Shown here piece after piece: positions 1 through 8,778 of a DNA stretch of 43,818 bases. Source of the DNA: Pseudooceanicola nanhaiensis (GTDB lineage Bacteria; Pseudomonadota; Alphaproteobacteria; Rhodobacterales; Rhodobacteraceae). The notes under the pieces were generated by a model, which had not been told where the DNA came from, made no database searches, and saw only the letters and a list, made by a program, of their open reading frames with translations. The position numbers were made by a program, and so were the translations under genes. The DNA lies in NCBI RefSeq assembly GCF_020171315.1, contig NZ_JAIUZP010000021.1:1-43818 (forward strand), written 5' to 3'. Within the stretch, counting starts at the first letter, position 1. Each line of letters opens with the position of its first letter.

Positions 1-118
1 ACCGCCCCCACACGAGCCTCGACGGGCTTACCCCGTGGGAGTATCACCAACGGTCAATAGAGGACCAAATCCTGAACAGAGCGAACTAAAAAACGCGGAC
101 ACTACGGGGAGCAGGTCA
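1..118 (+). mobile_element. Right end of an IS3-family insertion sequence
   Basis: The segment holds the last codons of an OrfB transposase followed by about 29 bases. Read on the minus strand from base 118, these begin TGACCTGCTCCCCG, starting with TG as IS3-family terminal inverted repeats do. The left end of the IS is outside the window, so the matching repeat and any target duplication cannot be seen. The exact end at 118 is inferred from the TG...CA rule. Confidence 0.6.
3..89 (+). CDS. IS3-family transposase OrfB, C-terminal fragment (cut by window edge)
   Basis: Reading frame 3 from the first base gives RPHTSLDGLTPWEY followed by about 14 residues and a TAA stop at 87-89. The R-P-H-x-S-L-x-G-x-T-P-x-E-Y block is the well-known C-terminal end of the DDE integrase-core transposase (OrfB) of IS3-family elements, which in the full protein lies just after the catalytic Glu. 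The 5' part is outside the window, so whether the transposase is intact cannot be judged. Its position directly upstream of an AT-richer cargo block suggests the IS marks an edge of a transferred segment. Confidence 0.8.
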   Translation, partial: RPHTSLDGLTPWEYHQRSIEDQILNRAN

Positions 119-285
119 GTTGTTGGGGGCAACCTTCAGGGGGAGCCGACAACGATCATAATCTGTTCGATCTGTTTTGCCTGAAGCGCGCAGAGGGCGA
201 AGCCCTAAGTTGACCGTTGGTAACGTCGATAGCATTCAAGATCGCATACTGCTGAGACCGTGGTATGATGATGATGAAAGAATGA

Positions 286-1479
286 ATGGATTATATTAAG
301 ATGCAGGTTTCCGATTTATTTCCGAAAGATGGCCATGTTCAGAGGTTGTATTGTGACAACTGCAATGGATACTTGGATCTCGCCTACACAGACTTCATAA
401 AATTTGTCTCAGAAATTTACATGGAGGTAATCGGACTCCCAATTTTGAAGTGCACCTCCCGCACTGAGGAGTTTCTCCCTGATCGATCCCGTTTTGCAAT
501 AATTGAGCTGCACCGTCGAGCGATGGAAAATGGCAGCAATACCATTTCAACTACGCGCAAAAAAACCATCGAAATATTCGATTATTGCAATGTGAGCTTT
601 GACTACGACTCAGATGATTATTACTATCTTCCCGGCCTTGAAAGGTCATTCGATAAAGGGTTTCTCACTCCTGTCTTCTTTAACTCTAGGGTCCTTTACA
701 AGTATGACTCTGTGCCGGGGTATCGCCTACAATTTGCATCGACAACGTACGGGTCAATTGTCACAGAAGACGACTCCATGATTTCCCTCGGAATAAACAG
801 AAATGGTCATGTTGTTATGTGGTTAGGGGATATTGAGAAGCTACCCGAGAACGAGCAGCACTACCTCAAATCGGAAAATATCCAATCGGACCACTCAATT
901 GGAAGCGAATTCTATGATGGACAGATCGAGTGCAAATTTACCGACCCAACAGTTGAGGGTCAGGCGCTCGCGGCGCGCACCGCGTTAATTGAATCTGCAA
1001 ACGATCGATTTGGGGCATTAATTTCTCACTTGGATAGCGAGGTGGTCGAGATTGCTCTCGGATTAAAAGCCCCCTTGGTTGATACCGAGAAAGAACGCAA
1101 GGCGATTGCAGATAATTTGAACAGGGTATTTGTCGAAGCACTGTCAGATTCAATTTTGAAAGAGGTAATACAGAAACTGGGCGTCTCCGTGCCGAACAGC
1201 ACCCGCAATCTCAAGCGCCTCCAACTTATTCTCACCACCCTGCTGAATGATGATAGCGCCGCTGCTGCGCTAATGAATCCTCTTTTTGTACTCTATGATC
1301 TCCGCGTTGCATATTCACATCTTCTGTCCGATGAAAAGAAGAATGAAATAATAAAGAGCGTTACAGATCGGCTGGAACTGCCAGAAAATGCGGACATTTT
1401 CTCCATCCATAACGAAATATGTACACGCCTCAAGAGTTCCCTCATCGACATGAAATCTGCGGTAGAGCGAGGAAGCTAG
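286..1479 (+). CDS. Uncharacterised protein with C-terminal HEPN-like Rx4H motif
   Basis: This 397-residue protein is not recognised as a named family. The N-terminus carries a CxxC pair (C23, C26) that could be half of a zinc site. The middle, about residues 115-215, is rich in aromatic residues and beta-like. The C-terminal third is helical and contains R340-VAYS-H345, an Rx4H spacing like that of HEPN ribonucleases, but without the usual polar residue after Arg, so HEPN is only a guess. Codon use and base composition are clearly more AT-rich than the neighbours, a sign of transfer. The next gene starts 8 bases after the stop, so the two are probably co-transcribed. The ATG at 286 has only a weak GAAAGA Shine-Dalgarno; the next in-frame ATG is at 301. 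Confidence 0.75.
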   Translation: MDYIKMQVSDLFPKDGHVQRLYCDNCNGYLDLAYTDFIKFVSEIYMEVIGLPILKCTSRTEEFLPDRSRFAIIELHRRAMENGSNTISTTRKKTIEIFDYCNVSFDYDSDDYYYLPGLERSFDKGFLTPVFFNSRVLYKYDSVPGYRLQFASTTYGSIVTEDDSMISLGINRNGHVVMWLGDIEKLPENEQHYLKSENIQSDHSIGSEFYDGQIECKFTDPTVEGQALAARTALIESANDRFGALISHLDSEVVEIALGLKAPLVDTEKERKAIADNLNRVFVEALSDSILKEVIQKLGVSVPNSTRNLKRLQLILTTLLNDDSAAAALMNPLFVLYDLRVAYSHLLSDEKKNEIIKSVTDRLELPENADIFSIHNEICTRLKSSLIDMKSAVERGS

Positions 1480-1487
1480 AGCAAGCC

Positions 1488-2354
1488 ATGGATGAGATAC
1501 TGACGATTACCGAAAAATACGACGCAGACTATGTGAGTGGGGCATTTGATACAGTTGAGGGCGTCAACAAATTTGCACTGACATTCTATAAAGATGTTGC
1601 GGAAATCTACGACTGCCTCACACGGATAAAAAATGTTGAACGTAATCCAACCGGGTATTCAATCAATGATGCACCTATTCTGGGGCTGCTGGTCCGAGTC
1701 TGGAAGCTGTTGAAGGAAGTCATCAGATACTACGAAGAGGACAATGCGGAGATTATCAGTATCCTGGAGCGTCCGCTCATCGAAGCGTCAGTTACCGCTG
1801 CATATCTGATGATGGGTGATGAAGGTCTGATGGAAGACTACCGGAAGTGCTCCTATAAGGACAGGCTTCGAATACTTCGCGATCTTGAGAGCGGTTCGGT
1901 CTTCTTCGACACAAAAGCCGGAAAGAGGCTTCTTGCGTCGGTGCGCGAAAAGATGGCGATGGAAGGGCTGACGCCACAAAGCTTCGCTCAGCAAAAGAAG
2001 AACCGATGGCGCATACAGGGAAAGTCGTTTCGAGACATTTTCGCGGACGTGGAACATGACGATCTGTATGCCTGTACATACGGGATGATGTCAGAGTCGA
2101 TTCACGGCTCCTGGAATGAATCTGTCGATTGGTGCCTCGTCAGGAATGATGACGGGACGTTTTCTGCCAACCCGTTCAGCTTTCCGGCAGATATTCGCTT
2201 CGTCTCACCCACTCTGCGTTTCACCAACAGGCCGTACCGCCTTTGGCTGCAACGAATTGATTCCTACGACGAGAACCTGAAGAGTCTGTTGGACTGGGTA
2301 GAGTGCACCAATGCCGCGCTGTTCAGGAAGTTCGATGCGATGTACGATGGGTAG
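1488..2354 (+). CDS. DUF5677-like protein
   Basis: The protein has 288 residues from the ATG at 1488, which follows the previous stop by 8 bases. The frame is open further upstream, but that part overlaps the preceding gene. The body is alpha-helical. It contains ILERPLIEASVTAAYLM in the first half and SESIHGSW in the second, a pattern I associate with the DUF5677 family, whose function is unknown. The conserved His in the second motif and the Arg/Glu of the first would be the polar centre of the fold. It forms a probable two-gene operon with the upstream protein, next to a helicase and HEPN genes, so a defence role is plausible but is inference from context only. Confidence 0.7.
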   Translation: MDEILTITEKYDADYVSGAFDTVEGVNKFALTFYKDVAEIYDCLTRIKNVERNPTGYSINDAPILGLLVRVWKLLKEVIRYYEEDNAEIISILERPLIEASVTAAYLMMGDEGLMEDYRKCSYKDRLRILRDLESGSVFFDTKAGKRLLASVREKMAMEGLTPQSFAQQKKNRWRIQGKSFRDIFADVEHDDLYACTYGMMSESIHGSWNESVDWCLVRNDDGTFSANPFSFPADIRFVSPTLRFTNRPYRLWLQRIDSYDENLKSLLDWVECTNAALFRKFDAMYDG

Positions 2355-2402
2355 CCATTCAATCGGCTCCGCCATTCGACGGTACCGCTGTGGATTCTGG
2401 GC

Positions 2403-2414
2403 ATCTCCGGAGAT
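2403..2414. promoter_or_regulatory. Perfect 12-bp palindrome, possible operator
   Basis: ATCTCCGGAGAT is a perfect palindrome in the 154-bp gap between the DUF5677-like gene and the helicase gene. The gap also holds AT-rich sequence at 2430-2465 that could carry a promoter, and an eight-codon mini-ORF (ATG 2481, stop 2502-2504) that ends just before the helicase start. No specific regulator is identified. Confidence 0.3.
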
Positions 2415-2508
2415 TCTTGCTATCATCTTGCGGTTGTGGAAAACTGCATAAAAACAAGAATATACGAGCGGGAAGCTGACATGGCTGACGCCCGGACAAG
2501 GTAACGAA

Positions 2509-5500
2509 TTGATGGCGGCAAGACCTTACTTCAAGAAATCAATCACAGAACTGGAAGCAACCTTCGCAAGTGGCCGGAAGGACGGCGAAATACGACACCA
2601 GCTGTTGCATGAGTTGGGGTTCCGCAACACCCAACGCGCACTTGCCCTGAAAGAAAAAGTTCTCGCTGCCAATGACGTAACAACTGCGGGCACAGCGCTG
2701 TCCCCACGATCCCGCCAGACAACCGAACCGCAGCCAAGAACGAATGACACCCCACCCCGGCAACAGGAACGGGTTGGACCTTCTGAACCGGGGCCCATGG
2801 CGGCCAAACCCGGCCCTAAACCGGATGTCACAAACGACCCGCAGAACATCCTGCGCACCTGGACGGCACTTGAGGTGTTGTCCCCGCAAGGCTATCGACG
2901 CGAAACCGATCTGGTGGCAGGTGACAGATCACGGATCGCACGATTTGAAGATGCTGAACTGCCATGGATAAAGGGCGAGCGCTCACGTCCGAAAAAGCGC
3001 CTTTACTATGAGCTGATGTTGGGGGCTGTTGCCCTCGGCCCGGCGGTTGAAAGCCTGCTAAAGGTTTATGCTGACAAACGCCCTGATAAGCCGAGCATGA
3101 GGGGGAACTGCCCGATTGCCAGCATTCTGCTCGACAAAGAAGGCTGTCCTCTGGAAGAGGAAAACAGTTTTGCCATTTCCAGCTTCGCCTGGGGCGTGCC
3201 GATTGCACTGAAAGGCGACCTGAAGGCATTGGCGGAATGGCCATACCATGAAAAGAGCCTCAAGGAGGCGTTCCGCAAAATACTGATCCGGCGCGACCGG
3301 GAGGATGAAGTTCTCCCCCTGACGAAGCGGCACATCGATGAACTTTTCGCGTTTCTTGTCGATGTGATGGGCTTGGACGTACTTGAGTTAAAGCCGCCTT
3401 ACTTTGCGCTGCGGCGCTATGAGTTCTTTGCCAGCAAGACGCCGCCCGAACCGGGGCTGCTCAATTCATTCTTTCTGGAAGACCTGGCGGCGGCGCGTAC
3501 CCATGCCCAAAACGGCACCCTTCCGCATGCATTGAAGCATTATTTGGGGGTCGAGAAGCCACCCCATAAAACTGACCTTCTTCAGGATGACGCGGGTTTG
3601 CAGCATTTGCTCCAGCCAGCCCTGACGCCGCTTGGCCGATGGCCGGGCAATGGCCGCTTTCCATTGGCATTGTTGCAGCAAGCCGCTGTGAACGCGACGA
3701 CGCCTGCCTTAATGAAGACGGGCATACTGGCGGTGAATGGTCCGCCGGGCACAGGTAAAACGACCCTTTTGCGGGATGTGGTGGCCGCCCGGATAGTTGA
3801 GCGCGCTCAGGTGATGTGCGCCTACAAACGTCCCGCCGATGCGTTTTCTCCTACATCGCAAAGCCTCCAACGAAGCGGCGCGAAGATCACCCTTTATAAG
3901 CTTGATGAGAAGCTGAAGGGCTTCGAGATGGTCGTGACCTCTTCCAACAACAAGGCGGTTGAGAATGTCAGCGCCGAACTTCCGGCACTGGATGCGATTG
4001 CCGATGACGCACCGGAGTTGCGTTACTTTAAGACGGTCTCAGATAACGTGCTGGAACGTGAAACCTGGGGCGCTATTGCGGCTGTGCTTGGGAATGCCAG
4101 CAACCGCTATGTGTTCTCGCAAAACTTCTGGCGTGATGATGAAAACGGCCTGTCCACCTATCTGAACCATGCCAGCGGCATCCCGCAGGTGGTGTCCGAA
4201 CCGCAGAAGGACGGCCCGCCGCTCAAACGCAACCGCGAAATCGTTGATCGGGAGAATCCGCCTGCAAATGCCAGGGAAGCGGCTGCGCGGTGGGAAAAGG
4301 CCCGCACAAACTTTCTGCAAGCCTTGAAGACATCCGGGGAGAACCAGAAGAAACTGCAAGCGCTTCATGTCCAGCTTGTCAGGCTGGTGGCGGTCGCGGC
4401 AGAAATCAACAACCTCCATTCAAGGCAACCGGAACTTCAAGACGAAGTGGCTGCGCTTCAGGTGAAACTGTCAGAAGCCCAGGGAGAACTTCAAAATGCG
4501 GAATCTGGTGCGGCCTCAAGCCGCCAGCGAAGTGATTCCCATTTCGCCATGCGACCGGGACTGCTGGCCCGTCTGTTGCAGACGCGCCGGTTCAAAGACT
4601 GGTTGGCCGAGTTCCGCACCCTGGAAAACAAAGCGCGGGAATCTTCCGGAGCACATGCTGCATGCAAAAGGAGCTTCGATGCGCTCCATACCGATCTGGC
4701 GGCAAAGCAGAACCTGATTGAACAGTCGGCCAGAAAGATCAAAGAGCTGGAGGCTGAGAGAGAGCAACTTGAAGCGCAGACGGCTCAGGCCTGCCGAGAG
4801 TTAAAAGCGCCAGTGCCCGATGCCGCGTTCTTTGCCAGTGCGCATGAGGATATGCAGACGGCCCATGTCTGGTTTGATCAGGCCGCCAGCATCCTGCGCG
4901 ATGATGTGTTCGAAGCGGCCATTCACCTGCACCGCGCCTTTATTGACGGCGCTGCCGATCCGCTGCGGCAAAACCTGTCTGTCTTCATCGAGTCATTTGG
5001 AACACGTTCCCTCGGCACACCGCAAAAAGATGCTTTGATCGCCGATCTCTGGTCATCGTTCTTCCTGGTGGTGCCGGTAATTTCCACGACCTTCGCATCC
5101 GTCAACAGGATGTTTTCACGCCTTGCCCCGGAATCTCTTGGCTGGTTGCTGGTGGATGAAGCGGGTCAGGCCGTCCCGCAGGCTGCCGTAGGAGCGATGC
5201 TGCGCACCAAACGCGCGGTCGTTGTCGGTGATCCGCTCCAGATTGAACCTGTGGTCACACTGCCAAACAGCCTGACTGAAGAGGTGTGCGCCTTCTTCGG
5301 GGTCGATCCGCTCAAGTACAACGCGCCGGAAGCCTCCGTGCAGACGGTCGCCGATGCAGCTAGCCTATACTGCGCCCGCTTTCCCATCGGCAGTGGTCAC
5401 CGGGACGTGGGTGCGCCTCTGCTGGTGCATCGGCGCTGTGACAGCCCGATGTTCGATATCTCGAACGAGATCGCCTACTCAAACCTGATGGTGCAGGCGA

Positions 5501-6015
5501 AAAAGCCCACCCCGGAGAACCCCATCCTGGGCCCGTCCGCCTGGATCGACGTGCAGGGAATACCGGGGCCGGACAAGTGGTGCGCTGACGAAGCGGCTGT
5601 CCTGATTGAGATGCTGTATGACCTGAGAGATGGCGGAGCGGATGCCGACCTCTATGTGGTGACACCGTTCGTGATCGTTCAGGATAATCTGCGCCAGGAA
5701 ATCGTTCGGAGCCGTGTACTGGATGGATGGGTGGAAAATCCGAACGCCTGGGTGTGGGAACATGTCGGGACGGTTCACACGGTCCAGGGCCGTGAAGCCG
5801 GAATCGTGTTCTTTGTTCTGGGCGCACAGATGTCTTCGCAAAACGGTGCGCGCGCCTGGGCCGGAGGAAGACCAAACCTTGTCAACGTTGCCGTTACCCG
5901 CGCTAAAGCCTCTCTGTACGTGATCGGAAACAGGCAGCTCTGGAAATCCGCAGGCGTGTTCGCCGTGCTGGATCGGTATCTTCCTAATGGCCGAACCCTC
6001 AGGACGCCGGAATGA
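2509..6015 (+). CDS. SF1 (UPF1/DNA2-like) helicase with long coiled-coil insert
   Basis: This is a 1168-residue superfamily 1 helicase/ATPase of the AAA_11/AAA_12 (UPF1, DNA2) type. Walker A is GPPGTGKTT at residues 411-419. The Walker B/motif II is DEAGQA at about 883-888, followed by VVVGDPLQIEP (motif III). The motif IV region (HRRCDSPMFDISN), motif V (VHTVQGREAGIV) and motif VI (VAVTRAK, about 1127-1133) are all present, so the motor looks intact. Between Walker A and B lies a long charged, heptad-rich segment (about 590-770), probably a coiled coil. The first 120 residues are low-complexity and proline-rich. The start is TTG 2509 or ATG 2512; AAGG at 2497-2500 suits either. The stop overlaps the next ATG by 4 bp, so helicase and membrane protein are translationally coupled. 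Large SF1 helicases of this type recur in anti-phage systems. Confidence 0.9.
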   Translation: MMAARPYFKKSITELEATFASGRKDGEIRHQLLHELGFRNTQRALALKEKVLAANDVTTAGTALSPRSRQTTEPQPRTNDTPPRQQERVGPSEPGPMAAKPGPKPDVTNDPQNILRTWTALEVLSPQGYRRETDLVAGDRSRIARFEDAELPWIKGERSRPKKRLYYELMLGAVALGPAVESLLKVYADKRPDKPSMRGNCPIASILLDKEGCPLEEENSFAISSFAWGVPIALKGDLKALAEWPYHEKSLKEAFRKILIRRDREDEVLPLTKRHIDELFAFLVDVMGLDVLELKPPYFALRRYEFFASKTPPEPGLLNSFFLEDLAAARTHAQNGTLPHALKHYLGVEKPPHKTDLLQDDAGLQHLLQPALTPLGRWPGNGRFPLALLQQAAVNATTPALMKTGILAVNGPPGTGKTTLLRDVVAARIVERAQVMCAYKRPADAFSPTSQSLQRSGAKITLYKLDEKLKGFEMVVTSSNNKAVENVSAELPALDAIADDAPELRYFKTVSDNVLERETWGAIAAVLGNASNRYVFSQNFWRDDENGLSTYLNHASGIPQVVSEPQKDGPPLKRNREIVDRENPPANAREAAARWEKARTNFLQALKTSGENQKKLQALHVQLVRLVAVAAEINNLHSRQPELQDEVAALQVKLSEAQGELQNAESGAASSRQRSDSHFAMRPGLLARLLQTRRFKDWLAEFRTLENKARESSGAHAACKRSFDALHTDLAAKQNLIEQSARKIKELEAEREQLEAQTAQACRELKAPVPDAAFFASAHEDMQTAHVWFDQAASILRDDVFEAAIHLHRAFIDGAADPLRQNLSVFIESFGTRSLGTPQKDALIADLWSSFFLVVPVISTTFASVNRMFSRLAPESLGWLLVDEAGQAVPQAAVGAMLRTKRAVVVGDPLQIEPVVTLPNSLTEEVCAFFGVDPLKYNAPEASVQTVADAASLYCARFPIGSGHRDVGAPLLVHRRCDSPMFDISNEIAYSNLMVQAKKPTPENPILGPSAWIDVQGIPGPDKWCADEAAVLIEMLYDLRDGGADADLYVVTPFVIVQDNLRQEIVRSRVLDGWVENPNAWVWEHVGTVHTVQGREAGIVFFVLGAQMSSQNGARAWAGGRPNLVNVAVTRAKASLYVIGNRQLWKSAGVFAVLDRYLPNGRTLRTPE

Positions 6016-7343
6016 ACGAAATCTGGTTGTGGATCACCCAGAACTTCAACAACCGCGAAATCGCGGCAGCCGCATGGATTGCTCTGATCCTTGGTCTTGT
6101 TTCGACAAAAAAGGACGTGCGCAGCTCACTGTTCGGGGTTGTCCGAGCGGTCGCGGACACGAAGCTGTTGATCGTTTTCGGAGCGTTTGCCGGTTGGGTC
6201 GGCCTCCTATCATGGTTTGGGAGCAAGACCGGGCTCTGGACATCCAGCCAGGTTGTGCCAACCGTTGTCTGGTATTTTGTCGGCGGCCTCCCGTTGCTGT
6301 TTCGCGCATTCGACGCCAAAGAGGGTACACAGCATTTTCGCGGCTACGCCACAGCCGTTCTCAGCGGGACGGCTGTGATCGAGTTCATATATGTCGCCAA
6401 GACATTTAGCCTGCCTATTGAACTGGTCCTGACACCCATTGTGACCTTTATCGCGCTACTTGCTGTCGTCTCGGAGCGCGATCCGGAGCATGCAGCGGTA
6501 AACAAACTGCTGACAAGGGTACTGGCCATCGCTGCTTTGACCATTCTATGGCATTCCGTCTCTCAAATCTGGGCGGAGCCAGAGACATTCTTCACGACCG
6601 ACACCGCTAGAAGTTTCACACTTCCCATCTATCTGACAATCTGCTCCATCCCATTTTTCTATGCACTTCATTGCTATTCGCATATTGAGGGCGCTCGTAT
6701 CCAGATAGACCAGAAGACTTTTCAATCCGACGAGTTGAAGGCTTACGCCAAGAAACGCTTCATTCTGACATTCATGGCGCGACCGTGGCTGTTGAGACGA
6801 GCCACACGGCAATTCCAAAACATGCCCGCCAAGGATAATGCAGACGTGGACAATATCATCCAGGATATCCTTCACTATGAGCGCCAGGAAGAAACTCCTC
6901 CCGAAGTTGATGACTTAGAAGGCTGGAGTCCTTTTGCCGCGCGCGAATTTCTTGCAGATGAAGGTCTTCGAACGAACGACTATCATGCAAGCGGTGATGG
7001 TGAGGAATGGTGGTCGGGCGTTGCCGCCCGCGATCTGGATGAAGGCATCCTTCCTAGTATTGGCAACTACTCGTTTTCGGGCATCGAAGGTGTTGTAAAG
7101 CAGCTCAAGTTTCGTGGGCATTTTGTCGATCAGTATGTTACCGACGAAGCACAGGCTGAGTTTGGTAGACTAGCAGCAAAGCTATGTAAAAAAGCTTTCA
7201 AGGGAGATTCCACCTCCTTCCAAGAACGGCTTGTTCAGCAAGTGCCTTTTGAAACGAGATTTAACGAAACAACTGTTAATCTGGTCCGTGAAAGGTTTCC
7301 AAACGACAAAGGATTCGAACTGATCATATTCTTCAATCGGTAG
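6012..7343 (+). CDS. Polytopic membrane protein coupled to the helicase
   Basis: The protein has 443 residues and about seven hydrophobic segments in its first half (roughly residues 17-31, 51-70, 80-98, 111-129, 135-154, 166-186 and 201-222). A soluble C-terminal half of about 220 residues follows. It belongs to no family I recognise. The ATG at 6012 lies inside the helicase stop (ATGA overlap), which implies coupled expression at a fixed ratio. A membrane-embedded partner next to a nucleic-acid motor is the layout expected for a sensor plus membrane-damaging effector, but this role is inference. The gene ends 32 bp from the convergent ParB-like gene with no obvious terminator between. Confidence 0.8.
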   Translation: MNEIWLWITQNFNNREIAAAAWIALILGLVSTKKDVRSSLFGVVRAVADTKLLIVFGAFAGWVGLLSWFGSKTGLWTSSQVVPTVVWYFVGGLPLLFRAFDAKEGTQHFRGYATAVLSGTAVIEFIYVAKTFSLPIELVLTPIVTFIALLAVVSERDPEHAAVNKLLTRVLAIAALTILWHSVSQIWAEPETFFTTDTARSFTLPIYLTICSIPFFYALHCYSHIEGARIQIDQKTFQSDELKAYAKKRFILTFMARPWLLRRATRQFQNMPAKDNADVDNIIQDILHYERQEETPPEVDDLEGWSPFAAREFLADEGLRTNDYHASGDGEEWWSGVAARDLDEGILPSIGNYSFSGIEGVVKQLKFRGHFVDQYVTDEAQAEFGRLAAKLCKKAFKGDSTSFQERLVQQVPFETRFNETTVNLVRERFPNDKGFELIIFFNR

Positions 7344-7375
7344 ATTTGAAGTAGCCCCACAGATAACCCAGCTCC

Positions 7376-8683
7376 CTATGCCTCAAGGCAGCAAACAACA
7401 AAGCTGGCCATGCTATCCCACATAGCAGTAAGATGGCTGTCAGAGGGCGCAAAGTCCGGGGAATGTACGTATCTGTTTAGAGTGTCTGCAGAAACCAACT
7501 GGTCCATTTGACCAAACTTCTTTGTTGCCTCAAATTGCTTTTTGTCGATCTTTTTATTGTCAAAAAGGTGCTTCCCGACCTTTTTTACGCGCAGCGCTAG
7601 CTTGTCGTTCTCATGAACGGTTGTTGTGTTTTGCTTGACGTAGTTCTCTACTGACAACTCCAACAGAACCCGAAACAGAACAGAGATTGCATTACGGTGC
7701 TTTCCCAGTTCCAGGGAAAACTGCAACTCTTCCCAAATCTCATGATGGCGCTGTAATCTGCCGGGCCACGAAATTCCGAAGTCCCGCTGTGGGATCAAGG
7801 TTTTCCGAGTAGAGGGTCTTGGTGGCGGTGTAGGCTTTGGCTTGGGTGTAGGCGGTGGCGGCGGGCTTGGCGGATCGTCCGGCTTCAGGGCATCCTGCGC
7901 TGTTGGTAGAATGCCCTCAAGCTCCAGTCGATCAAGGTAGGAACGCTTTCCATCAACATCCCAAAGATCACCCAACACAATCTTTCTACTGGCCAAATCT
8001 TCCGCCACACGTGCAAGCGCAGACAGCACCCTGTCGCTTTTATGCGTGTATTCAAACTTTTTCTTTCGAACGCTGAAGCCCAAACGGTTTCTGAACGCTT
8101 CTGCTGATAGCAGCCGATTCATCGTGGAGCGGGGAATTTGTCGTCTCTTTGGAAGCAATCCGGCCTTTGACAGCCGACTCTCGACCTCATCCGCTACATT
8201 GATGCCACTAGCCTGACCAGTTCTCAGAATGAAGTTGTTCTTCATTCTGTCGTCCCAATTTGACTGACCTACGCCATTCTGCGACCCCGTATGTCTTCGA
8301 AATAGAATGCTATCCAATCTATCTCGGTCATTCTCCACCTGGCACATGATCTTTTGCGGGAAGTCGCCCTTCCATTGCTTCTTTATATCAGCAAAGAATG
8401 ACTGAAGTTCAGTAGTTGGCGCCCTTGACGGTTCAACAATTAGTTTTAGGCATGTCACGCGGCGGTTTCCATCAAAGACCGTGAAGACACCGTTCGTCGA
8501 GGAAACCAATGGTGGTTCGTAGATAGTGCCTTGCTCAATGATATCTCTCGCGAGATTTTTCATGTGACTTTCACGAGTATTGAAGAGCCAGGCTATCGCA
8601 GCGGTCTCGTTCTCAAGTTCTCCATGCCGGTCGTTGGCGCGGTTCACACGAAGGTCGGTTAATGGTATGTTGCGTAACTGCAT
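7376..8683 (-). CDS. ParB/Sulfiredoxin-like domain protein
   Basis: The protein has 435 residues. The N-terminal part resembles the ParB N-terminal (ParB/Srx) fold: an opening with LRVNRANDRHG, then the nucleotide-binding-type loop DGNRRV at residues 71-76 followed by TCLKL. A central region is followed by a strongly proline-rich linker at about residues 268-295. The C-terminal domain (about 300-435) is helical and contains LNRYVHSPDF, with an Arg/His pair. ParB-like domains outside partition systems often act as CTP/ATP-dependent switches or nucleases, and they occur in defence islands. There is no ParA partner here, so plasmid partition is unlikely. The gene is divergent from the HEPN gene, with 95 bp between the starts. 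Confidence 0.75.
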   Translation of the reverse strand: MQLRNIPLTDLRVNRANDRHGELENETAAIAWLFNTRESHMKNLARDIIEQGTIYEPPLVSSTNGVFTVFDGNRRVTCLKLIVEPSRAPTTELQSFFADIKKQWKGDFPQKIMCQVENDRDRLDSILFRRHTGSQNGVGQSNWDDRMKNNFILRTGQASGINVADEVESRLSKAGLLPKRRQIPRSTMNRLLSAEAFRNRLGFSVRKKKFEYTHKSDRVLSALARVAEDLASRKIVLGDLWDVDGKRSYLDRLELEGILPTAQDALKPDDPPSPPPPPTPKPKPTPPPRPSTRKTLIPQRDFGISWPGRLQRHHEIWEELQFSLELGKHRNAISVLFRVLLELSVENYVKQNTTTVHENDKLALRVKKVGKHLFDNKKIDKKQFEATKKFGQMDQLVSADTLNRYVHSPDFAPSDSHLTAMWDSMASFVVCCLEA

Positions 8684-8778
8684 GATTTAAATGCTAAAAC
8701 ACGCTGACGGCTCTGGCAAATGGAATCTTTCAGCCACACAACAGTATAGTGGCAGCGTTTGGAGCGAACTGGCTGCGC

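Noticed and set aside
7376..8683. Plasmid partition ParB
   Set aside because: There is no ParA gene, no parS-like palindrome cluster and no ParB helix-turn-helix core, so it is a ParB-fold protein rather than a partition factor.
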